A DNA stretch of 64,000 nucleotides from Pseudomonas pisciculturae (lineage in GTDB: Bacteria; Pseudomonadota; Gammaproteobacteria; Pseudomonadales; Pseudomonadaceae): contig NZ_JACVZE010000001.1 of the NCBI RefSeq assembly GCF_015461805.1, forward strand, positions 62,001 through 126,000, given 5' to 3'. The notes below the pieces were generated by a model that searched no databases, was not told where the DNA came from, and saw nothing but the letters and a program-made list of their open reading frames with translations. Both the position numbers and the translations under genes were made by a program. Positions 28,395 to 38,761 of the stretch are shown one piece after another (within the stretch, counting starts at the first letter, position 1; each line of letters starts with the position of its first letter).

Positions 28395-30494
28395 TTAGAT
28401 ATCCATCGGTCGGTTGGCGGCTTGGATCGCAGTGAGTGCGATGGTGTACACGATGTCGTCCACCTGGGCGCCACGCGGCAGGTCGTTGACCGGTTTGCGC
28501 AGGCCTTGGAGCATCGGCCCCAGGCTCACGCAGTCGGCGCTGCGTTGCACGGCCTTATGCGTGGTGTTGCCGGTGTTGAGGTCGGGGAACACGAATACCG
28601 TAGCCTTGCCGGCGACCTGGCTGTTGGGGGCCAGTTGACGGGCAACGGTCTCGTTGGCGGCGGCGTCGTATTGCAGTGGGCCGTCGATCAGCAGCGAGCT
28701 TTGCTGTTCGTGGGCGAGCAGGGTGGCTTCGCGGACTTTTTCCACTTCTTCACCGCTGGCCGAGTCGCCGCTGGAATAGCTGATCATCGCCACTCGTGGC
28801 GTGATGCCGAATGCTGCGGCCGAGTCGGCGCTTTGCAGAGCGATTTCCGCCAGTTCCGCCGCGCTCGGGTGCGGGTTCATCACGCAGTCGCCGTATACCA
28901 GCACTTGCTCGGGGAACAGCATGAAGAACACCGACGACACCAGCGTGCAGCCCGGCGCGGTTTTAATCAGCTGCAGGGCCGGGCGGATGGTGTTGGCGGT
29001 GGAGTGGATGACGCCGGAGACCAGGCCGTCCACTTCATCCAGCGCAAGCATCATGGTGGCGATCACCACAGTGTCTTCCAGTTGCTGCTCGGCCATTGGC
29101 GCGTTGAGGCTTTTGCTTTTGCGCAGGGCCACCATCGGCTCGACGTAGCGTTGGCGAATCAGGTCAGGGTCGAGAATCTCAAGGCCTTCGGGCAATTCGA
29201 TGCCCTGGGCGCGGGCGACCGCTTCCACTTCCTCAGGCTTTGCCAGCAACACGCAGCGGGCAATGCCGCGGGCCTGGCAAATGGCCGCAGCTTGTACGGT
29301 CAGCGGCTCGCTGCCTTCTGGCAAGACGATGCGCTTGTTGGCCGCTTGGGCGCGTTGGATCAACTGGTAGCGGAACACCGCCGGCGACAGGCGCATCTCC
29401 CGTGGCGTGCCGCAGCGTTGGTGCAGCCAGCGTGCGTCGAGGTGGCTGGCGACAAAATCGGTAATGATTTCGGCGCGCTCGCGGTCGTCGATGGGGATTT
29501 CTTTGTTAAGGCTGTTGAGCTGGTTGGCGGTGTCGTAGGAGCCGGTGCTCACCGACAGCACTGGCAGCCCCGCCTGGAACGCGCCACGGCACAGATCCAT
29601 GATGCGCGGGTCGGGCAGGGTGTCACTGGTCAGCAACAGGCCGGCCAGGGGCACGCCGTTGATGGCGGCCAGGCTGACGGCGAGGATGATGTCGTCGCGA
29701 TCGCCCGGCGTCACCACCAGCACGCCGGGCTTGAGCAGTTCCACGGTGTTGCGCATGGTGCGGGCGCAGATGATGATTTTGGTCATGCGCCGGGTTTCGT
29801 AATCGCCGGCATTGAGGATCTGCGCGCCCATCAGGTCGGCGACGTCACGGGTGCGCGGGGCGTTGAGTTCCGGTTGGTACGGAATGCACCCCAGCAGGCG
29901 GAAATCACCGCTGCGCAACAGCGGCGAATGCTCTTTCAAGCGTGCCGAAAAGGCATCCATGCTTTCGTCGGTGCGCACTTTGTTGAGGATCACGCCGAGC
30001 ACTTTCGGGTCTTTCGGGCCGCCGAACAGTTGGGCTTGCAACTCCACGCGGCCGGAGAGCTCAGTGAGCACTTCGTTTTCCGGGGCTGAGACCAGAATCA
30101 CTTCCGCATCCAGGCTCTTGGCCAGGTGCAGGTTGACCCGGGCTGCATAGCTGGCGTTGCGGGTCGGCACCATGCCTTCGACGATCAGCACGTCCTTACC
30201 CACGGCGGCTTGTTGATACAGGGTGATGATTTCTTCCAGCAGCTCGTCGAGCTGGCCGTCGCCGAGCATGCGCTCTACGTGGGCCAGGCCCAAGGGCTGT
30301 GGCGGCTTGAGGCCGTGGGTGCGCGCCACCAGCTCGGTGGAGCGTTCGGGGCCGGTGTCACCTGGGTGTGGCTGGGCAATCGGCTTGAAGAAGCCGACTT
30401 TCAGCCCGGCTCGCTCAAGGGTGCGCACCAGCCCGAGGCTGATGGAGGTCAGACCCACACCAAAATCGGTGGGCGCGATAAAAAAAGTCTGCAT
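28395..30494 (-). CDS. pta: Phosphate acetyltransferase, long form
   Basis: Pta interconverts acetyl-CoA and acetyl phosphate. The 699-residue product is the long type: an N-terminal P-loop-like (dethiobiotin-synthase-like) domain starting MQTFFIAPTDFGVGLTSISLGL, a central DRTGG domain (about 215-330) and the C-terminal catalytic domain from about residue 375 (RFRYQLIQRA-like start, SYSSGDSASGEEVEKV near 590). I chose ATG 30494 over 30515 because MQTFFIAP is the family N-terminus. No acetate kinase gene adjoins it. Confidence 0.94.
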   Translation of the reverse strand: MQTFFIAPTDFGVGLTSISLGLVRTLERAGLKVGFFKPIAQPHPGDTGPERSTELVARTHGLKPPQPLGLAHVERMLGDGQLDELLEEIITLYQQAAVGKDVLIVEGMVPTRNASYAARVNLHLAKSLDAEVILVSAPENEVLTELSGRVELQAQLFGGPKDPKVLGVILNKVRTDESMDAFSARLKEHSPLLRSGDFRLLGCIPYQPELNAPRTRDVADLMGAQILNAGDYETRRMTKIIICARTMRNTVELLKPGVLVVTPGDRDDIILAVSLAAINGVPLAGLLLTSDTLPDPRIMDLCRGAFQAGLPVLSVSTGSYDTANQLNSLNKEIPIDDRERAEIITDFVASHLDARWLHQRCGTPREMRLSPAVFRYQLIQRAQAANKRIVLPEGSEPLTVQAAAICQARGIARCVLLAKPEEVEAVARAQGIELPEGLEILDPDLIRQRYVEPMVALRKSKSLNAPMAEQQLEDTVVIATMMLALDEVDGLVSGVIHSTANTIRPALQLIKTAPGCTLVSSVFFMLFPEQVLVYGDCVMNPHPSAAELAEIALQSADSAAAFGITPRVAMISYSSGDSASGEEVEKVREATLLAHEQQSSLLIDGPLQYDAAANETVARQLAPNSQVAGKATVFVFPDLNTGNTTHKAVQRSADCVSLGPMLQGLRKPVNDLPRGAQVDDIVYTIALTAIQAANRPMDI

Positions 30495-30573
30495 GCGAAT
30501 TCTCTGGAGGTGCATGGCTTCGGTGGCGCTCTATGGTTGAGTGCCTACCGGGAATCAGGCGCCAAGGTTAGCG

Positions 30574-30864
30574 TTATTCGAGCGCTTGCGCACACCAGCC
30601 GCAGGCAAAGGGCTGGCCTATTTTTTCACGGCGTTGTGCGGGGTCGAGCACCCAGGTGCGGGACTGCCATGGCGGCTGGTGGCGCAGATGCTGGGTGTGG
30701 CCGCAGGAGAGCTCGGCAACCCAGTGCTGTTCGTCGTCCAGATGAAAACCGGTGATCGTCGAGTCGCTTGTTCGACCCCGTCCGTCCGGGTTCTGTTCGC
30801 TTTCGGGCAAATCCTTGTTTAGACTTGTCCGTTCTTCATTCTTATGCAAAAGGTCTCGCCCCAT
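30574..30864 (-). CDS. DUF3565 domain protein
   Basis: The core ITGFHLDDEQHWVAELSCGHTQHLRHQPPW...WVLD...RREKIGQPFACGWC is the full DUF3565 signature, with a CGH and a terminal CxxC that may bind zinc. The real N-terminus is uncertain: the ATG at 30864 overlaps the slyD start codon on the other strand, and no ATG or GTG lies between it and the domain (a TTG near 30816 is possible). Function unknown; it is divergent from slyD and upstream of pta. Confidence 0.75.
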   Translation of the reverse strand: MGRDLLHKNEERTSLNKDLPESEQNPDGRGRTSDSTITGFHLDDEQHWVAELSCGHTQHLRHQPPWQSRTWVLDPAQRREKIGQPFACGWCAQALE

Positions 30865-31348
30865 GACGATCGCCGCTAACAAGGCTGTCTCCATCGACTA
30901 TACCCTGACCAACGACGCTGGTGAGGTCATCGACAGCTCCGCCGGCGGCGCGCCGCTGGTCTACCTGCAAGGCGCAGGTAACATTATCCCAGGCCTGGAA
31001 AAGGCTCTGGAAGGCAAGGCAGTTGGTGATGAACTGACCGTTGCCGTAGAACCTGAAGATGCCTACGGCGAGTACTCGGCCGAACTGGTCAGCACCCTGA
31101 GCCGCAGCATGTTCGAAGGCGTTGACGAGCTGGAAGTGGGCATGCAGTTCCACGCATCCGCGCCGGACGGCCAAATGCAGATCGTGACCATCCGTGATCT
31201 GGACGGCGACGACGTGACCGTCGACGGCAACCACCCGCTGGCTGGCCAGCGCCTGAACTTCCAAGTGAAGATCGTTGCCATCCGCGACGCTTCCCAAGAA
31301 GAAGTGGCTCACGGCCACGTTCACGGCGAAGGCGGTCACCAGCACTGA
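30863..31348 (+). CDS. slyD: FKBP-type peptidyl-prolyl isomerase SlyD
   Basis: SlyD is a cytoplasmic prolyl isomerase/chaperone and nickel-binding protein. The 161-residue product has the FKBP core with the inserted IF domain: VSIDYTLTNDAGEVIDSS at the N-terminus, LVYLQGAGNIIPGLEKALEG near residue 35, DAYGEYS near 70 and NHPLAGQRLNF near 120. The tail (HGHVHGEGGHQH) is the metal-binding His-rich extension, shorter than in E. coli. Start at 30863; an open frame extends further upstream but without family similarity. Confidence 0.94.
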   Translation: MTIAANKAVSIDYTLTNDAGEVIDSSAGGAPLVYLQGAGNIIPGLEKALEGKAVGDELTVAVEPEDAYGEYSAELVSTLSRSMFEGVDELEVGMQFHASAPDGQMQIVTIRDLDGDDVTVDGNHPLAGQRLNFQVKIVAIRDASQEEVAHGHVHGEGGHQH

Positions 31349-31376
31349 TTGATGTATTGATCGGTTGCTAGCAAAA

Positions 31377-31404
31377 CGCCCCGACTGGCTCGGGGCGTTT
31401 TTTT
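31377..31404 (+). terminator. Rho-independent terminator of slyD
   Basis: Stem ACGCCCCGA/TCGGGGCGT (some asymmetry at the CTGGC loop) followed by a run of T, 28 nt after the slyD stop. Confidence 0.88.
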
Positions 31405-31423
31405 GCCTGAAAATTCACTGGGG

Positions 31424-31554
31424 TCAAAATGTGGGAGGGGCGGTGCGACGATTCGACTTGCCCCCGATAGCGGTGTGTCAGTGAAAGTATTTCTCACTGA
31501 TCTGCCGCCATCGGGGGCAAGTCGAATCGTCGCACCGCCCCTCCCACATTTTGA
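31424..31554. repeat. Long-arm REP doublet with 16-nt insert in each arm
   Basis: Perfect 45-nt inverted arms (31424-31468 and 31510-31554). Each arm is GTGGGAGGGG, then CGGTGCGACGATTCGA, then CTTGCCCCCGAT; the 16-nt middle block replaces the single G of the short-arm form. Together with the flanking terminators it accounts for the 312-bp gap between slyD and rpsT; I see nothing else there. Confidence 0.93.
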
Positions 31555-31583
31555 TCTGTGTATCTTGGCTATGACGCACAAAC

Positions 31584-31620
31584 AAAAATGCCCCGGACCT
31601 TTCGGTACGGGGCATTTTTT
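31584..31620. terminator. Bidirectional terminator downstream of rpsT
   Basis: AAAAATGCCCCG, a 12-nt centre, then CGGGGCATTTTTT; it has U-runs in both directions and lies about 40 nt after the rpsT stop (minus strand). Confidence 0.88.
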
Positions 31621-31660
31621 AACTGTTACACAACCTGGGTTGCGATCCAGTTGTTACCAC

Positions 31661-31939
31661 TTAGGCTGCAGCAGCGACGCTCAGAGCCTTGATGTGGCCA
31701 TTCAGACGGCTCTTATGGCGAGCGGCCTTGTTCTTGTGGATGATGCCTTTATCGGCCATACGGTCGATAACTGGCACAGCCAGAACGTAAGCTGCTTGAG
31801 CTTTTTCAGCGTCTTTGGTGTCGATGGCTTTAACTACATTCTTGATGTAGGTACGAACCATGGAACGCAGGCTGGCGTTGTGGCTGCGACGCTTCTCAGC
31901 CTGTTTTGCACGTTTTTTGGCGGAAGGTGTGTTGGCCAC
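31661..31939 (-). CDS. rpsT: 30S ribosomal protein S20
   Basis: A 92-residue, highly basic all-helical protein starting [27 protein letters not shown] and ending in an Ala tail, the typical S20 sequence. It binds the 5' and 3' minor domains of 16S rRNA early in 30S assembly. It is monocistronic, divergent from murJ with about 250 bp between the starts, and ends at a strong bidirectional terminator. Confidence 0.97.
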   Translation of the reverse strand: MANTPSAKKRAKQAEKRRSHNASLRSMVRTYIKNVVKAIDTKDAEKAQAAYVLAVPVIDRMADKGIIHKNKAARHKSRLNGHIKALSVAAAA

Positions 31940-32192
31940 CGTCGAGCTCCTCGAAAGACTTTTTAGGAAATAGCAAACAAAATAGGCCGCGAATCATGCC
32001 GATGACTTGATGGGTTGTCAAGGGCGGCTGATGCGAACTGCTGAGTGGTCGATCTGAAGAGGCGGGTGATTTATTTCCGGCGCTTGACCTGTAAACTCGC
32101 GAGCTTTGGCTCTGTGCTGTTGCAGGCGCGCAGTATCGCATAAGTAGGCGCTTTGTTCGCCTGCTGTTTATCTAAAGGCGCAATCTCTTTCA

Positions 32193-33731
32193 ATGAATCT
32201 GCTCAAATCGTTGGCCGCCGTCAGCTCTATCACCATGATTTCCCGGGTTTTGGGGTTTGTGCGTGACACCCTGTTGGCACGCATTTTTGGTGCAAGCATG
32301 GCCACGGATGCGTTCTTTATTGCCTTTAAATTGCCAAATCTGCTGCGACGGATCTTCGCTGAAGGCGCGTTTTCCCAGGCATTCGTGCCGATTTTGGCCG
32401 AATACAAGACCCAGCAGGGTGAGGAAGCGACTCGCACCTTCATTGCCTACGTATCGGGCCTGCTGACCCTGGTGCTGATGCTGGTAACTGTCCTCGGCAT
32501 GCTCGCCGCTCCCTGGGTGATCTGGGCCACGGCCCCCGGTTTTGCCAACACGCCGGAAAAATTCGCGCTGACCACCGACCTGTTGCGGGTGACGTTCCCT
32601 TATATATTGCTGATTTCCCTGTCGTCGCTGGCCGGGGCAATCCTCAACACGTGGAACCGTTTCTCGGTGCCTGCGTTCGTGCCGACCCTGCTGAACGTCA
32701 GCATGATCATCTTCGCGCTTTTTCTTACACCGTATTTCGATCCTCCCGTCATGGCCCTGGGTTGGGCCGTGCTGGCTGGCGGCCTGGCGCAATTGCTCTA
32801 CCAACTGCCGCACCTGAAAAAGATCGGCATGCTCGTGTTGCCCCGCCTGAACCTCAAAGACACCGGCGTATGGCGCGTGATGCGCAATATGCTGCCCGCG
32901 ATCCTGGGCGTGTCGGTGAGCCAGATTTCCCTGATTATCAACACGGCGTTCGCCTCGTTGCTGGTTTCGGGCTCGGTCTCGTGGATGTACTACGCCGACC
33001 GCCTGATGGAATTGCCATCCGGCGTGCTAGGCGTGGCGCTGGGCACCATTTTGCTGCCAACCCTGGCGCGTACCTACGCCAGCAAGGACCGCCAGGAATA
33101 CTCGCGCATCCTCGATTGGGGCCTGCGCCTGTGCTTTGTGCTGGTATTGCCATGCGCCCTGGCCCTGGGGATTCTGGCCGAGCCGCTGACCGTGTCGCTG
33201 TTCCAGTACGGCCAATTTGATGCGCATGACGCATTGATGACTCAGCATGCGCTGGTCGCTTATTCCGTCGGCTTGCTTGGCATCATCGTGATCAAAGTGC
33301 TGGCGCCGGGCTTCTATGCGCAGCAAAACATCCGTACTCCGGTAAAAATCGCGATCTTCACGCTGATCGTCACGCAACTGCTCAACCTGGTGTTTATTGG
33401 CCCGTTGGCCCACGCCGGCCTGGCGCTGGCGATCAGTGCGGGCGCGTGCATCAATGCGGGCCTGCTGTTTTACCAACTGCGCAAGCAGCAGATGTTCCAG
33501 CCGCAGCCGGGCTGGGGCCTGTTTTCCCTCAAATTATTAGTGGCAGTGGCGGCGATGTCGGCGGTATTGCTGGGCCTGATGCACTTTATGCCCGCCTGGG
33601 ATGAAGGCCATATGCTGGAGCGCTTCATGCGCCTGGGTGTATTGGTAGTGGCGGGCGTGGTGGTGTACTTCGGGATGTTGCTGCTGCAAGGCTTCCGCCT
33701 GCGGGATTTCAATCGCAAGTCCATAGGCTAG
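32193..33731 (+). CDS. murJ: Lipid II flippase MurJ
   Basis: MurJ moves lipid II across the inner membrane for peptidoglycan synthesis. The 512-residue polytopic protein starts [34 protein letters not shown], the conserved family N-terminus, with [19 protein letters not shown] (near residue 48) that includes the functionally important Arg residues, and about 14 hydrophobic segments. It is followed by ribF on the same strand about 120 nt downstream. Confidence 0.96.
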   Translation: MNLLKSLAAVSSITMISRVLGFVRDTLLARIFGASMATDAFFIAFKLPNLLRRIFAEGAFSQAFVPILAEYKTQQGEEATRTFIAYVSGLLTLVLMLVTVLGMLAAPWVIWATAPGFANTPEKFALTTDLLRVTFPYILLISLSSLAGAILNTWNRFSVPAFVPTLLNVSMIIFALFLTPYFDPPVMALGWAVLAGGLAQLLYQLPHLKKIGMLVLPRLNLKDTGVWRVMRNMLPAILGVSVSQISLIINTAFASLLVSGSVSWMYYADRLMELPSGVLGVALGTILLPTLARTYASKDRQEYSRILDWGLRLCFVLVLPCALALGILAEPLTVSLFQYGQFDAHDALMTQHALVAYSVGLLGIIVIKVLAPGFYAQQNIRTPVKIAIFTLIVTQLLNLVFIGPLAHAGLALAISAGACINAGLLFYQLRKQQMFQPQPGWGLFSLKLLVAVAAMSAVLLGLMHFMPAWDEGHMLERFMRLGVLVVAGVVVYFGMLLLQGFRLRDFNRKSIG

Positions 33732-33850
33732 AGAGTTTGCCGCGATAAAACCGTTGTTTTATCGATTCGACCCATTTGGCCTGTTCTGTTGCCTGTCGTC
33801 CGGGGCCGGGTGTGGTTATAATCGACCACTTTATGAGCAAGAAGCGCGTT

Positions 33851-34789
33851 ATGCAGCTGGTTCGAGGTCTCCACAACCTGCGCCCCCAGCATCGGGGCTG
33901 CGTCGCCACTATTGGCAACTTTGACGGTGTTCACCGTGGCCACCAGGCTATCCTGGCCCGGCTGCGCGAGCGCGCGGTCGAGTTGGGCGTGCCCAGCTGT
34001 GTGGTGATTTTTGAGCCACAGCCGCGGGAATACTTTACCCCCGAAACGGCCCCGGCTCGCCTGGCCCGCCTGCGGGACAAGCTGCAACTGCTGGCCGAAG
34101 AAGGTGTGGACCGCGTCCTCTGCCTGGCCTTCAACCAGCGTTTGCAAAGCCTCAGTGCTGCCGAGTTCGTCGACCGTATCCTGGTGGATGGCCTGGGCGT
34201 GCAGCACCTGGAGGTCGGCGACGACTTCCGTTTTGGTTGCGACCGCGTAGGCGATTTCGATTTCCTGCAACACGCCGGCGTCAATCAGGGTTTTACCGTC
34301 GAAGCCGCGCAAACCGTCGAGTTGGACGGGCTGCGCGTGAGCAGTACCCAGGTGCGTAACGCCCTGGCCGCTGCCGACTTCGCCTTGGCCGAGCGGTTGC
34401 TCGGTCGCCCGTTCCGTATTGCCGGGCGGGTATTGCACGGCCAGAAGCTGGCGCGCCAATTGGGCACGCCAACCGCCAACGTGCAACTCAAGCGCCGTCG
34501 TGTGCCACTCACCGGGGTTTACCTGGTGAGTGTCGACATCGACGGCCAGCCGTGGCCAGGAGTCGCCAACATAGGCGTCAGGCCCACGGTTGCAGGTGAT
34601 GGCAAGGCCCACCTGGAAGTTCACCTTTTGGATTTTGCCGGTGATCTGTATGACCGGCGTTTGACGGTGGTTTTCCACCAGAAGCTGCGTGAAGAGCAGC
34701 GTTTCGCCTCGCTTGAGGCGTTGAAAACGGCGATCAATGCGGATGTCGCCGCCGCCCGTGCACTAGCCGCACCTAGCGCCCATCGCTAA
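33851..34789 (+). CDS. ribF: Bifunctional riboflavin kinase / FAD synthetase
   Basis: RibF makes FMN and FAD. The 312-residue protein has an N-terminal nucleotidyltransferase domain (CVATIGNFDGVHRGHQAIL, near residue 17; VSSTQVRNALAAADF near 160) and a C-terminal kinase domain (GRVLHGQKLARQLGTPTANV, near 193; GVANIGVRPTV near 236). Start ATG 33851 (MQLVRGLHNLRP) is the family start; 33833 is in frame but less typical. It precedes ileS by 14 nt. Confidence 0.95.
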   Translation: MQLVRGLHNLRPQHRGCVATIGNFDGVHRGHQAILARLRERAVELGVPSCVVIFEPQPREYFTPETAPARLARLRDKLQLLAEEGVDRVLCLAFNQRLQSLSAAEFVDRILVDGLGVQHLEVGDDFRFGCDRVGDFDFLQHAGVNQGFTVEAAQTVELDGLRVSSTQVRNALAAADFALAERLLGRPFRIAGRVLHGQKLARQLGTPTANVQLKRRRVPLTGVYLVSVDIDGQPWPGVANIGVRPTVAGDGKAHLEVHLLDFAGDLYDRRLTVVFHQKLREEQRFASLEALKTAINADVAAARALAAPSAHR

Positions 34790-34803
34790 CCGAAGAGCCT
34801 TAA

Positions 34804-37635
34804 ATGACCGACTATAAAGCCACGCTAAACCTTCCGGACACCGCCTTCCCAATGAAGGCCGGCCTGCCACAGCGCGAACCGCAGATCCTGCAGCGCTGGG
34901 ACAGTATTGGCCTGTACGGAAAGTTGCGCGAAATTGGCAAGGATCGTCCGAAATTCGTCCTGCACGACGGCCCTCCTTATGCCAACGGCACGATTCACAT
35001 CGGTCATGCACTGAACAAGATTCTCAAGGACATGATCCTGCGCTCGAAGACCCTGTCGGGCTTCGACGCGCCGTACGTGCCGGGTTGGGACTGCCACGGC
35101 CTGCCGATCGAGCACAAGGTCGAAGTAACCCACGGCAAAAACCTGGGCGCCGATAAAACCCGCGAACTGTGCCGTGCCTACGCCACCGAGCAGATCGAAG
35201 GGCAGAAGTCCGAATTCATCCGCCTGGGCGTGTTGGGCGAGTGGGACAACCCCTACAAGACCATGAACTTCAAGAACGAGGCCGGTGAAATCCGCGCCTT
35301 GGCCGAGATCGTCAAGGGCGGTTTCGTGTTCAAGGGCCTCAAGCCCGTGAACTGGTGCTTTGACTGCGGTTCGGCCCTGGCTGAAGCGGAAGTCGAGTAC
35401 GAAGACAAAAAGTCCTCGACCATCGACGTGGCTTTCCCGATTGCCGATGAGGCCAAGCTGGCCGAGGCGTTTGGCCTGGCATCGCTGGCCAAGCCTGCCG
35501 CCATCGTGATCTGGACCACCACCCCGTGGACCATCCCGGCCAACCAGGCGCTGAACGTGCACCCGGAGTTCACCTACGCCCTGGTAGACGTCGGCGACCG
35601 CCTGCTGGTGCTGGCTGAAGAGATGGTTGAGGCCTGCCTGGCCCGTTATGAGCTGCAGGGTTCGGTCATCGCGACCACCACGGGTAGCGCGCTGGAACTG
35701 ATCAACTTCCGTCACCCGTTCTATGACCGTCTGTCGCCGGTGTACCTGGCTGACTACGTGGAACTGGGCTCGGGTACCGGTATCGTTCACTGCTCGCCTG
35801 CTTACGGCGTAGATGACTTTGTCATCTGCAAGAAGTACGGCTTGGTCAACGATGACATCATCAATCCGGTGCAAAGCAACGGCGTCTACGTGCCGTCGCT
35901 GGAATTTTTCGGTGGCCAGTTCATCTTCAAGGCCGACCAGCCGATCATCGAGAAGCTGCGTGAAGTCGGTGCGCTGATGCAAACCGCGGCCATCCAGCAC
36001 AGCTACATGCACTGCTGGCGCCACAAGACTCCGCTGATCTACCGCGCTACCGCGCAGTGGTTCATCGGCATGGACAAAGAACCGACTCAGGGCGACACCC
36101 TGCGTAACCGCGCGATCAAAGCCATCGAAGACACCAAGTTCGTCCCGGCCTGGGGCCAGGCGCGCCTGCACTCGATGATCGCCAACCGCCCGGACTGGTG
36201 CATCTCCCGCCAGCGCAACTGGGGCGTGCCGATCCCGTTCTTCCTGAACAAGGAAAGCGGCGAGCTGCACCCACGCACTGTTGAGCTGATGGAAGAAGTG
36301 GCCCTGCGCGTCGAACAGGAAGGCATCGAAGCCTGGTTCAAGCTGGACGCTGCTGAGCTGCTGGGCGATGAAGCGCCGCAGTACGACAAGATCAGCGACA
36401 CCCTCGACGTATGGTTCGATTCGGGTACCACCCACTGGCACGTGCTGCGTGGCTCCCACCCGATGGGCCATGAAACCGGTCCGCGCGCTGACCTGTATCT
36501 GGAAGGCTCCGACCAACACCGTGGCTGGTTCCACTCGTCCCTGCTGACCGGTTGCGCCATCGACAACCACGCGCCGTACCGCGAACTGCTGACCCACGGT
36601 TTTACCGTCGATGAGACGGGCCGCAAGATGTCCAAGTCGCTGAAAAACGTGATCGAGCCGAAAAAGATCAACGACACCCTGGGCGCCGACATCATGCGTC
36701 TGTGGGTTGCGTCGACCGACTATTCGGGTGAGATCGCGGTATCGGACCAGATCCTGGCCCGTAGCGCCGATGCCTACCGTCGTATCCGCAATACCGCACG
36801 CTTCCTGCTGTCGAACCTGACCGGTTTCAACCCGGCCACCGACATCCTGCCGGCCGAGGACATGCTCGCCCTGGACCGTTGGGCCGTGGACCGTACTCTG
36901 TTGCTGCAACGCGAGTTGCAGGAAAACTACGGTGAATACCGCTTCTGGAATGTCTACTCGAAGATCCACAACTTCTGCGTGCAGGAGTTGGGTGGTTTCT
37001 ACCTCGACATCATCAAGGACCGCCAGTACACCACCGGCGCCAACAGCAAGGCCCGCCGTTCGGCCCAGACCGCGCTGTTCCACATCTCCGAAGCGCTGGT
37101 GCGCTGGATCGCCCCGATCCTGGCCTTCACCGCCGACGAACTGTGGGAATACCTGCCGGGCGAGCGTAACGAGTCCGTGATGCTCAACACCTGGTATGAA
37201 GGCCTGACCGAACTGCCGGCCGACTTCGAACTGGGCCGCGAGTACTGGGAAGGCGTAATGGCCGTCAAGGTTGCGGTGAACAAGGAGCTGGAAGTTCAGC
37301 GTGCGGCCAAGGCCGTCGGTGGCAACCTGCAAGCCGAAGTCACCCTGTTTGCCGAGGAAGGCCTGACCGCCGACCTGGCCAAGCTGAGCAACGAACTGCG
37401 CTTCGTGCTGATCACCTCCACCGCGAGCCTGGCGCCTTTCGCCCAGGCTCCGGCAGACGCGGTCGCCACCGAGGTGCCGGGCCTGAAGCTCAAAGTGGTC
37501 AAGTCGGCCTTCGCCAAGTGCGCCCGTTGCTGGCACTGCCGTGAAGATGTCGGCGTAAACCCTGAGCACCCGGAAATCTGCGGTCGTTGCGTCGACAACA
37601 TCAGCGGTGCTGGCGAGGTTCGCCACTATGCCTAA
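34804..37635 (+). CDS. ileS: Isoleucyl-tRNA synthetase
   Basis: A 943-residue class Ia synthetase that charges tRNA(Ile). The HIGH motif is in [12 protein letters not shown] (near residue 62), the CP1 editing domain includes [14 protein letters not shown] (near 240), and KMSKSLKN (near 609) completes the ATP site. The C-terminal zinc site CARCWHC...CGRC (about 906-930) marks the type 1, mupirocin-sensitive form. It overlaps lspA by 8 nt. Confidence 0.97.
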   Translation: MTDYKATLNLPDTAFPMKAGLPQREPQILQRWDSIGLYGKLREIGKDRPKFVLHDGPPYANGTIHIGHALNKILKDMILRSKTLSGFDAPYVPGWDCHGLPIEHKVEVTHGKNLGADKTRELCRAYATEQIEGQKSEFIRLGVLGEWDNPYKTMNFKNEAGEIRALAEIVKGGFVFKGLKPVNWCFDCGSALAEAEVEYEDKKSSTIDVAFPIADEAKLAEAFGLASLAKPAAIVIWTTTPWTIPANQALNVHPEFTYALVDVGDRLLVLAEEMVEACLARYELQGSVIATTTGSALELINFRHPFYDRLSPVYLADYVELGSGTGIVHCSPAYGVDDFVICKKYGLVNDDIINPVQSNGVYVPSLEFFGGQFIFKADQPIIEKLREVGALMQTAAIQHSYMHCWRHKTPLIYRATAQWFIGMDKEPTQGDTLRNRAIKAIEDTKFVPAWGQARLHSMIANRPDWCISRQRNWGVPIPFFLNKESGELHPRTVELMEEVALRVEQEGIEAWFKLDAAELLGDEAPQYDKISDTLDVWFDSGTTHWHVLRGSHPMGHETGPRADLYLEGSDQHRGWFHSSLLTGCAIDNHAPYRELLTHGFTVDETGRKMSKSLKNVIEPKKINDTLGADIMRLWVASTDYSGEIAVSDQILARSADAYRRIRNTARFLLSNLTGFNPATDILPAEDMLALDRWAVDRTLLLQRELQENYGEYRFWNVYSKIHNFCVQELGGFYLDIIKDRQYTTGANSKARRSAQTALFHISEALVRWIAPILAFTADELWEYLPGERNESVMLNTWYEGLTELPADFELGREYWEGVMAVKVAVNKELEVQRAAKAVGGNLQAEVTLFAEEGLTADLAKLSNELRFVLITSTASLAPFAQAPADAVATEVPGLKLKVVKSAFAKCARCWHCREDVGVNPEHPEICGRCVDNISGAGEVRHYA

Positions 37636-38137
37636 TGCCGGCCGTTTCGGACGTCTGGGCTGGCTCGTATTGAGTTTGCTGGTCCTGGTCATTGACCAGG
37701 TCAGCAAGGCTCATTTCGAAGGCTCCCTGCAGATGTTCCAGCAGATCGTGGTGATCCCCGATTACTTCAGCTGGACCTTGGCCTACAACACGGGCGCCGC
37801 TTTCAGTTTCCTGGCGGATAGTGGCGGTTGGCAGCGTTGGCTGTTTGCCCTGATCGCCGTGGTGGTCAGCGCAGTGTTGGTAGTGTGGCTCAAACGCCTG
37901 GGCCGCGATGACACCTGGCTGGCTATCGCTTTGGCGCTAGTGTTGGGCGGCGCATTGGGCAACCTGTACGATCGCATTGCCCTGGGCCATGTGATCGATT
38001 TCATCCTCGTGCATTGGCAGAACCGCTGGTATTTCCCGGCATTCAACTTTGCCGACAGCGCCATCACCGTCGGTGCAATCATGCTGGCGTTGGACATGTT
38101 CAAGAGCAAGAAAACCGGAGAGACCGTCAATGACTGA
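37628..38137 (+). CDS. lspA: Lipoprotein signal peptidase (signal peptidase II)
   Basis: LspA cleaves signal peptides of diacylglyceryl-modified prolipoproteins (such as LolB and BamD encoded here). The 169-residue product has four membrane segments and both catalytic aspartates, in [15 protein letters not shown] (near residue 118) and [11 protein letters not shown] (near 139). ATG 37628 overlaps the end of ileS; the last codons overlap fkpB by 8 nt. Confidence 0.96.
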   Translation: MPNAGRFGRLGWLVLSLLVLVIDQVSKAHFEGSLQMFQQIVVIPDYFSWTLAYNTGAAFSFLADSGGWQRWLFALIAVVVSAVLVVWLKRLGRDDTWLAIALALVLGGALGNLYDRIALGHVIDFILVHWQNRWYFPAFNFADSAITVGAIMLALDMFKSKKTGETVND

Positions 38138-38582
38138 TCAGGTATTGGCTGAGCAACGCATCGGCCAGAACACGGAAGTCACTTTGCATTTTGCACTGCG
38201 CCTGGAGAACGGCGACACGGTCGACAGCACGTTCGACAAAGCCCCAGCCACCTTCAAGGTCGGCGACGGCAACCTGCTGCCAGGCTTCGAAGCGGCCCTG
38301 TTCGGTTTCAAGGCGGGCGACAAGCGCAACCTGCAGATCCTGCCGGAAAACGCCTTCGGCCAGCCCAACCCGCAAAACCTGCAGATCATCCCGCGCTCGC
38401 AATTCGAAGGCATGGACCTGTCGGAAGGCTTGCTGGTGATCTTCAATGATGCGGCGAATACCGAGCTGCCTGGTGTGGTGAAAACCTTCGATGACACCCA
38501 GGTGACTATCGACTTCAACCACCCGTTGGCCGGTAAAACCTTGACCTTTGACGTTGAAATCATCGACGTTAAAGCGCTCTGA
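38130..38582 (+). CDS. fkpB: FKBP-type peptidyl-prolyl isomerase FkpB (SlpA-like)
   Basis: A 150-residue SlyD-like FKBP without the His-rich tail. It has VTLHFALRLENGDTVDSTFDK at the start, FKVGDGNLLPGFEAALFGFKAGDK near residue 45 and FNHPLAGKTLTFDVEI at the end. The ATG overlaps the lspA stop; the ileS-lspA-fkpB-ispH order is the common proteobacterial one. A REP doublet separates it from ispH. Confidence 0.93.
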   Translation: MTDQVLAEQRIGQNTEVTLHFALRLENGDTVDSTFDKAPATFKVGDGNLLPGFEAALFGFKAGDKRNLQILPENAFGQPNPQNLQIIPRSQFEGMDLSEGLLVIFNDAANTELPGVVKTFDDTQVTIDFNHPLAGKTLTFDVEIIDVKAL

Positions 38583-38604
38583 TTAACGACGCGGTTTAAA
38601 AAAT

Positions 38605-38691
38605 GTGGGAGGGGGCTTGCCCCCGATAGCGGTGGGTCATTAGATAAATCTTTGACTGATACACCGCCATCGGGGGCAAGCCCCCTCCCAC
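38605..38691. repeat. REP doublet (short-arm GTGGGAGGGGGCTTGCCCCC type)
   Basis: Perfect 23-nt arms 38605-38627 and 38669-38691, extended imperfectly inwards by AGCGGTG/CACCGC. It lies inside the fkpB-ispH intergenic gap of a same-strand gene run. Confidence 0.94.
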
Positions 38692-38761
38692 CTTTGATCT
38701 TCATTGTCAGTTGGGTTAGCGTCATACCTGACCCAAATAGCTGCAAGACACGAGGCACAGC

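Noticed and set aside
34825-37707. A 960-codon open frame on the minus strand opposite ileS
   Set aside because: Antisense shadow of a complete ileS; the residue pattern shows no domain.
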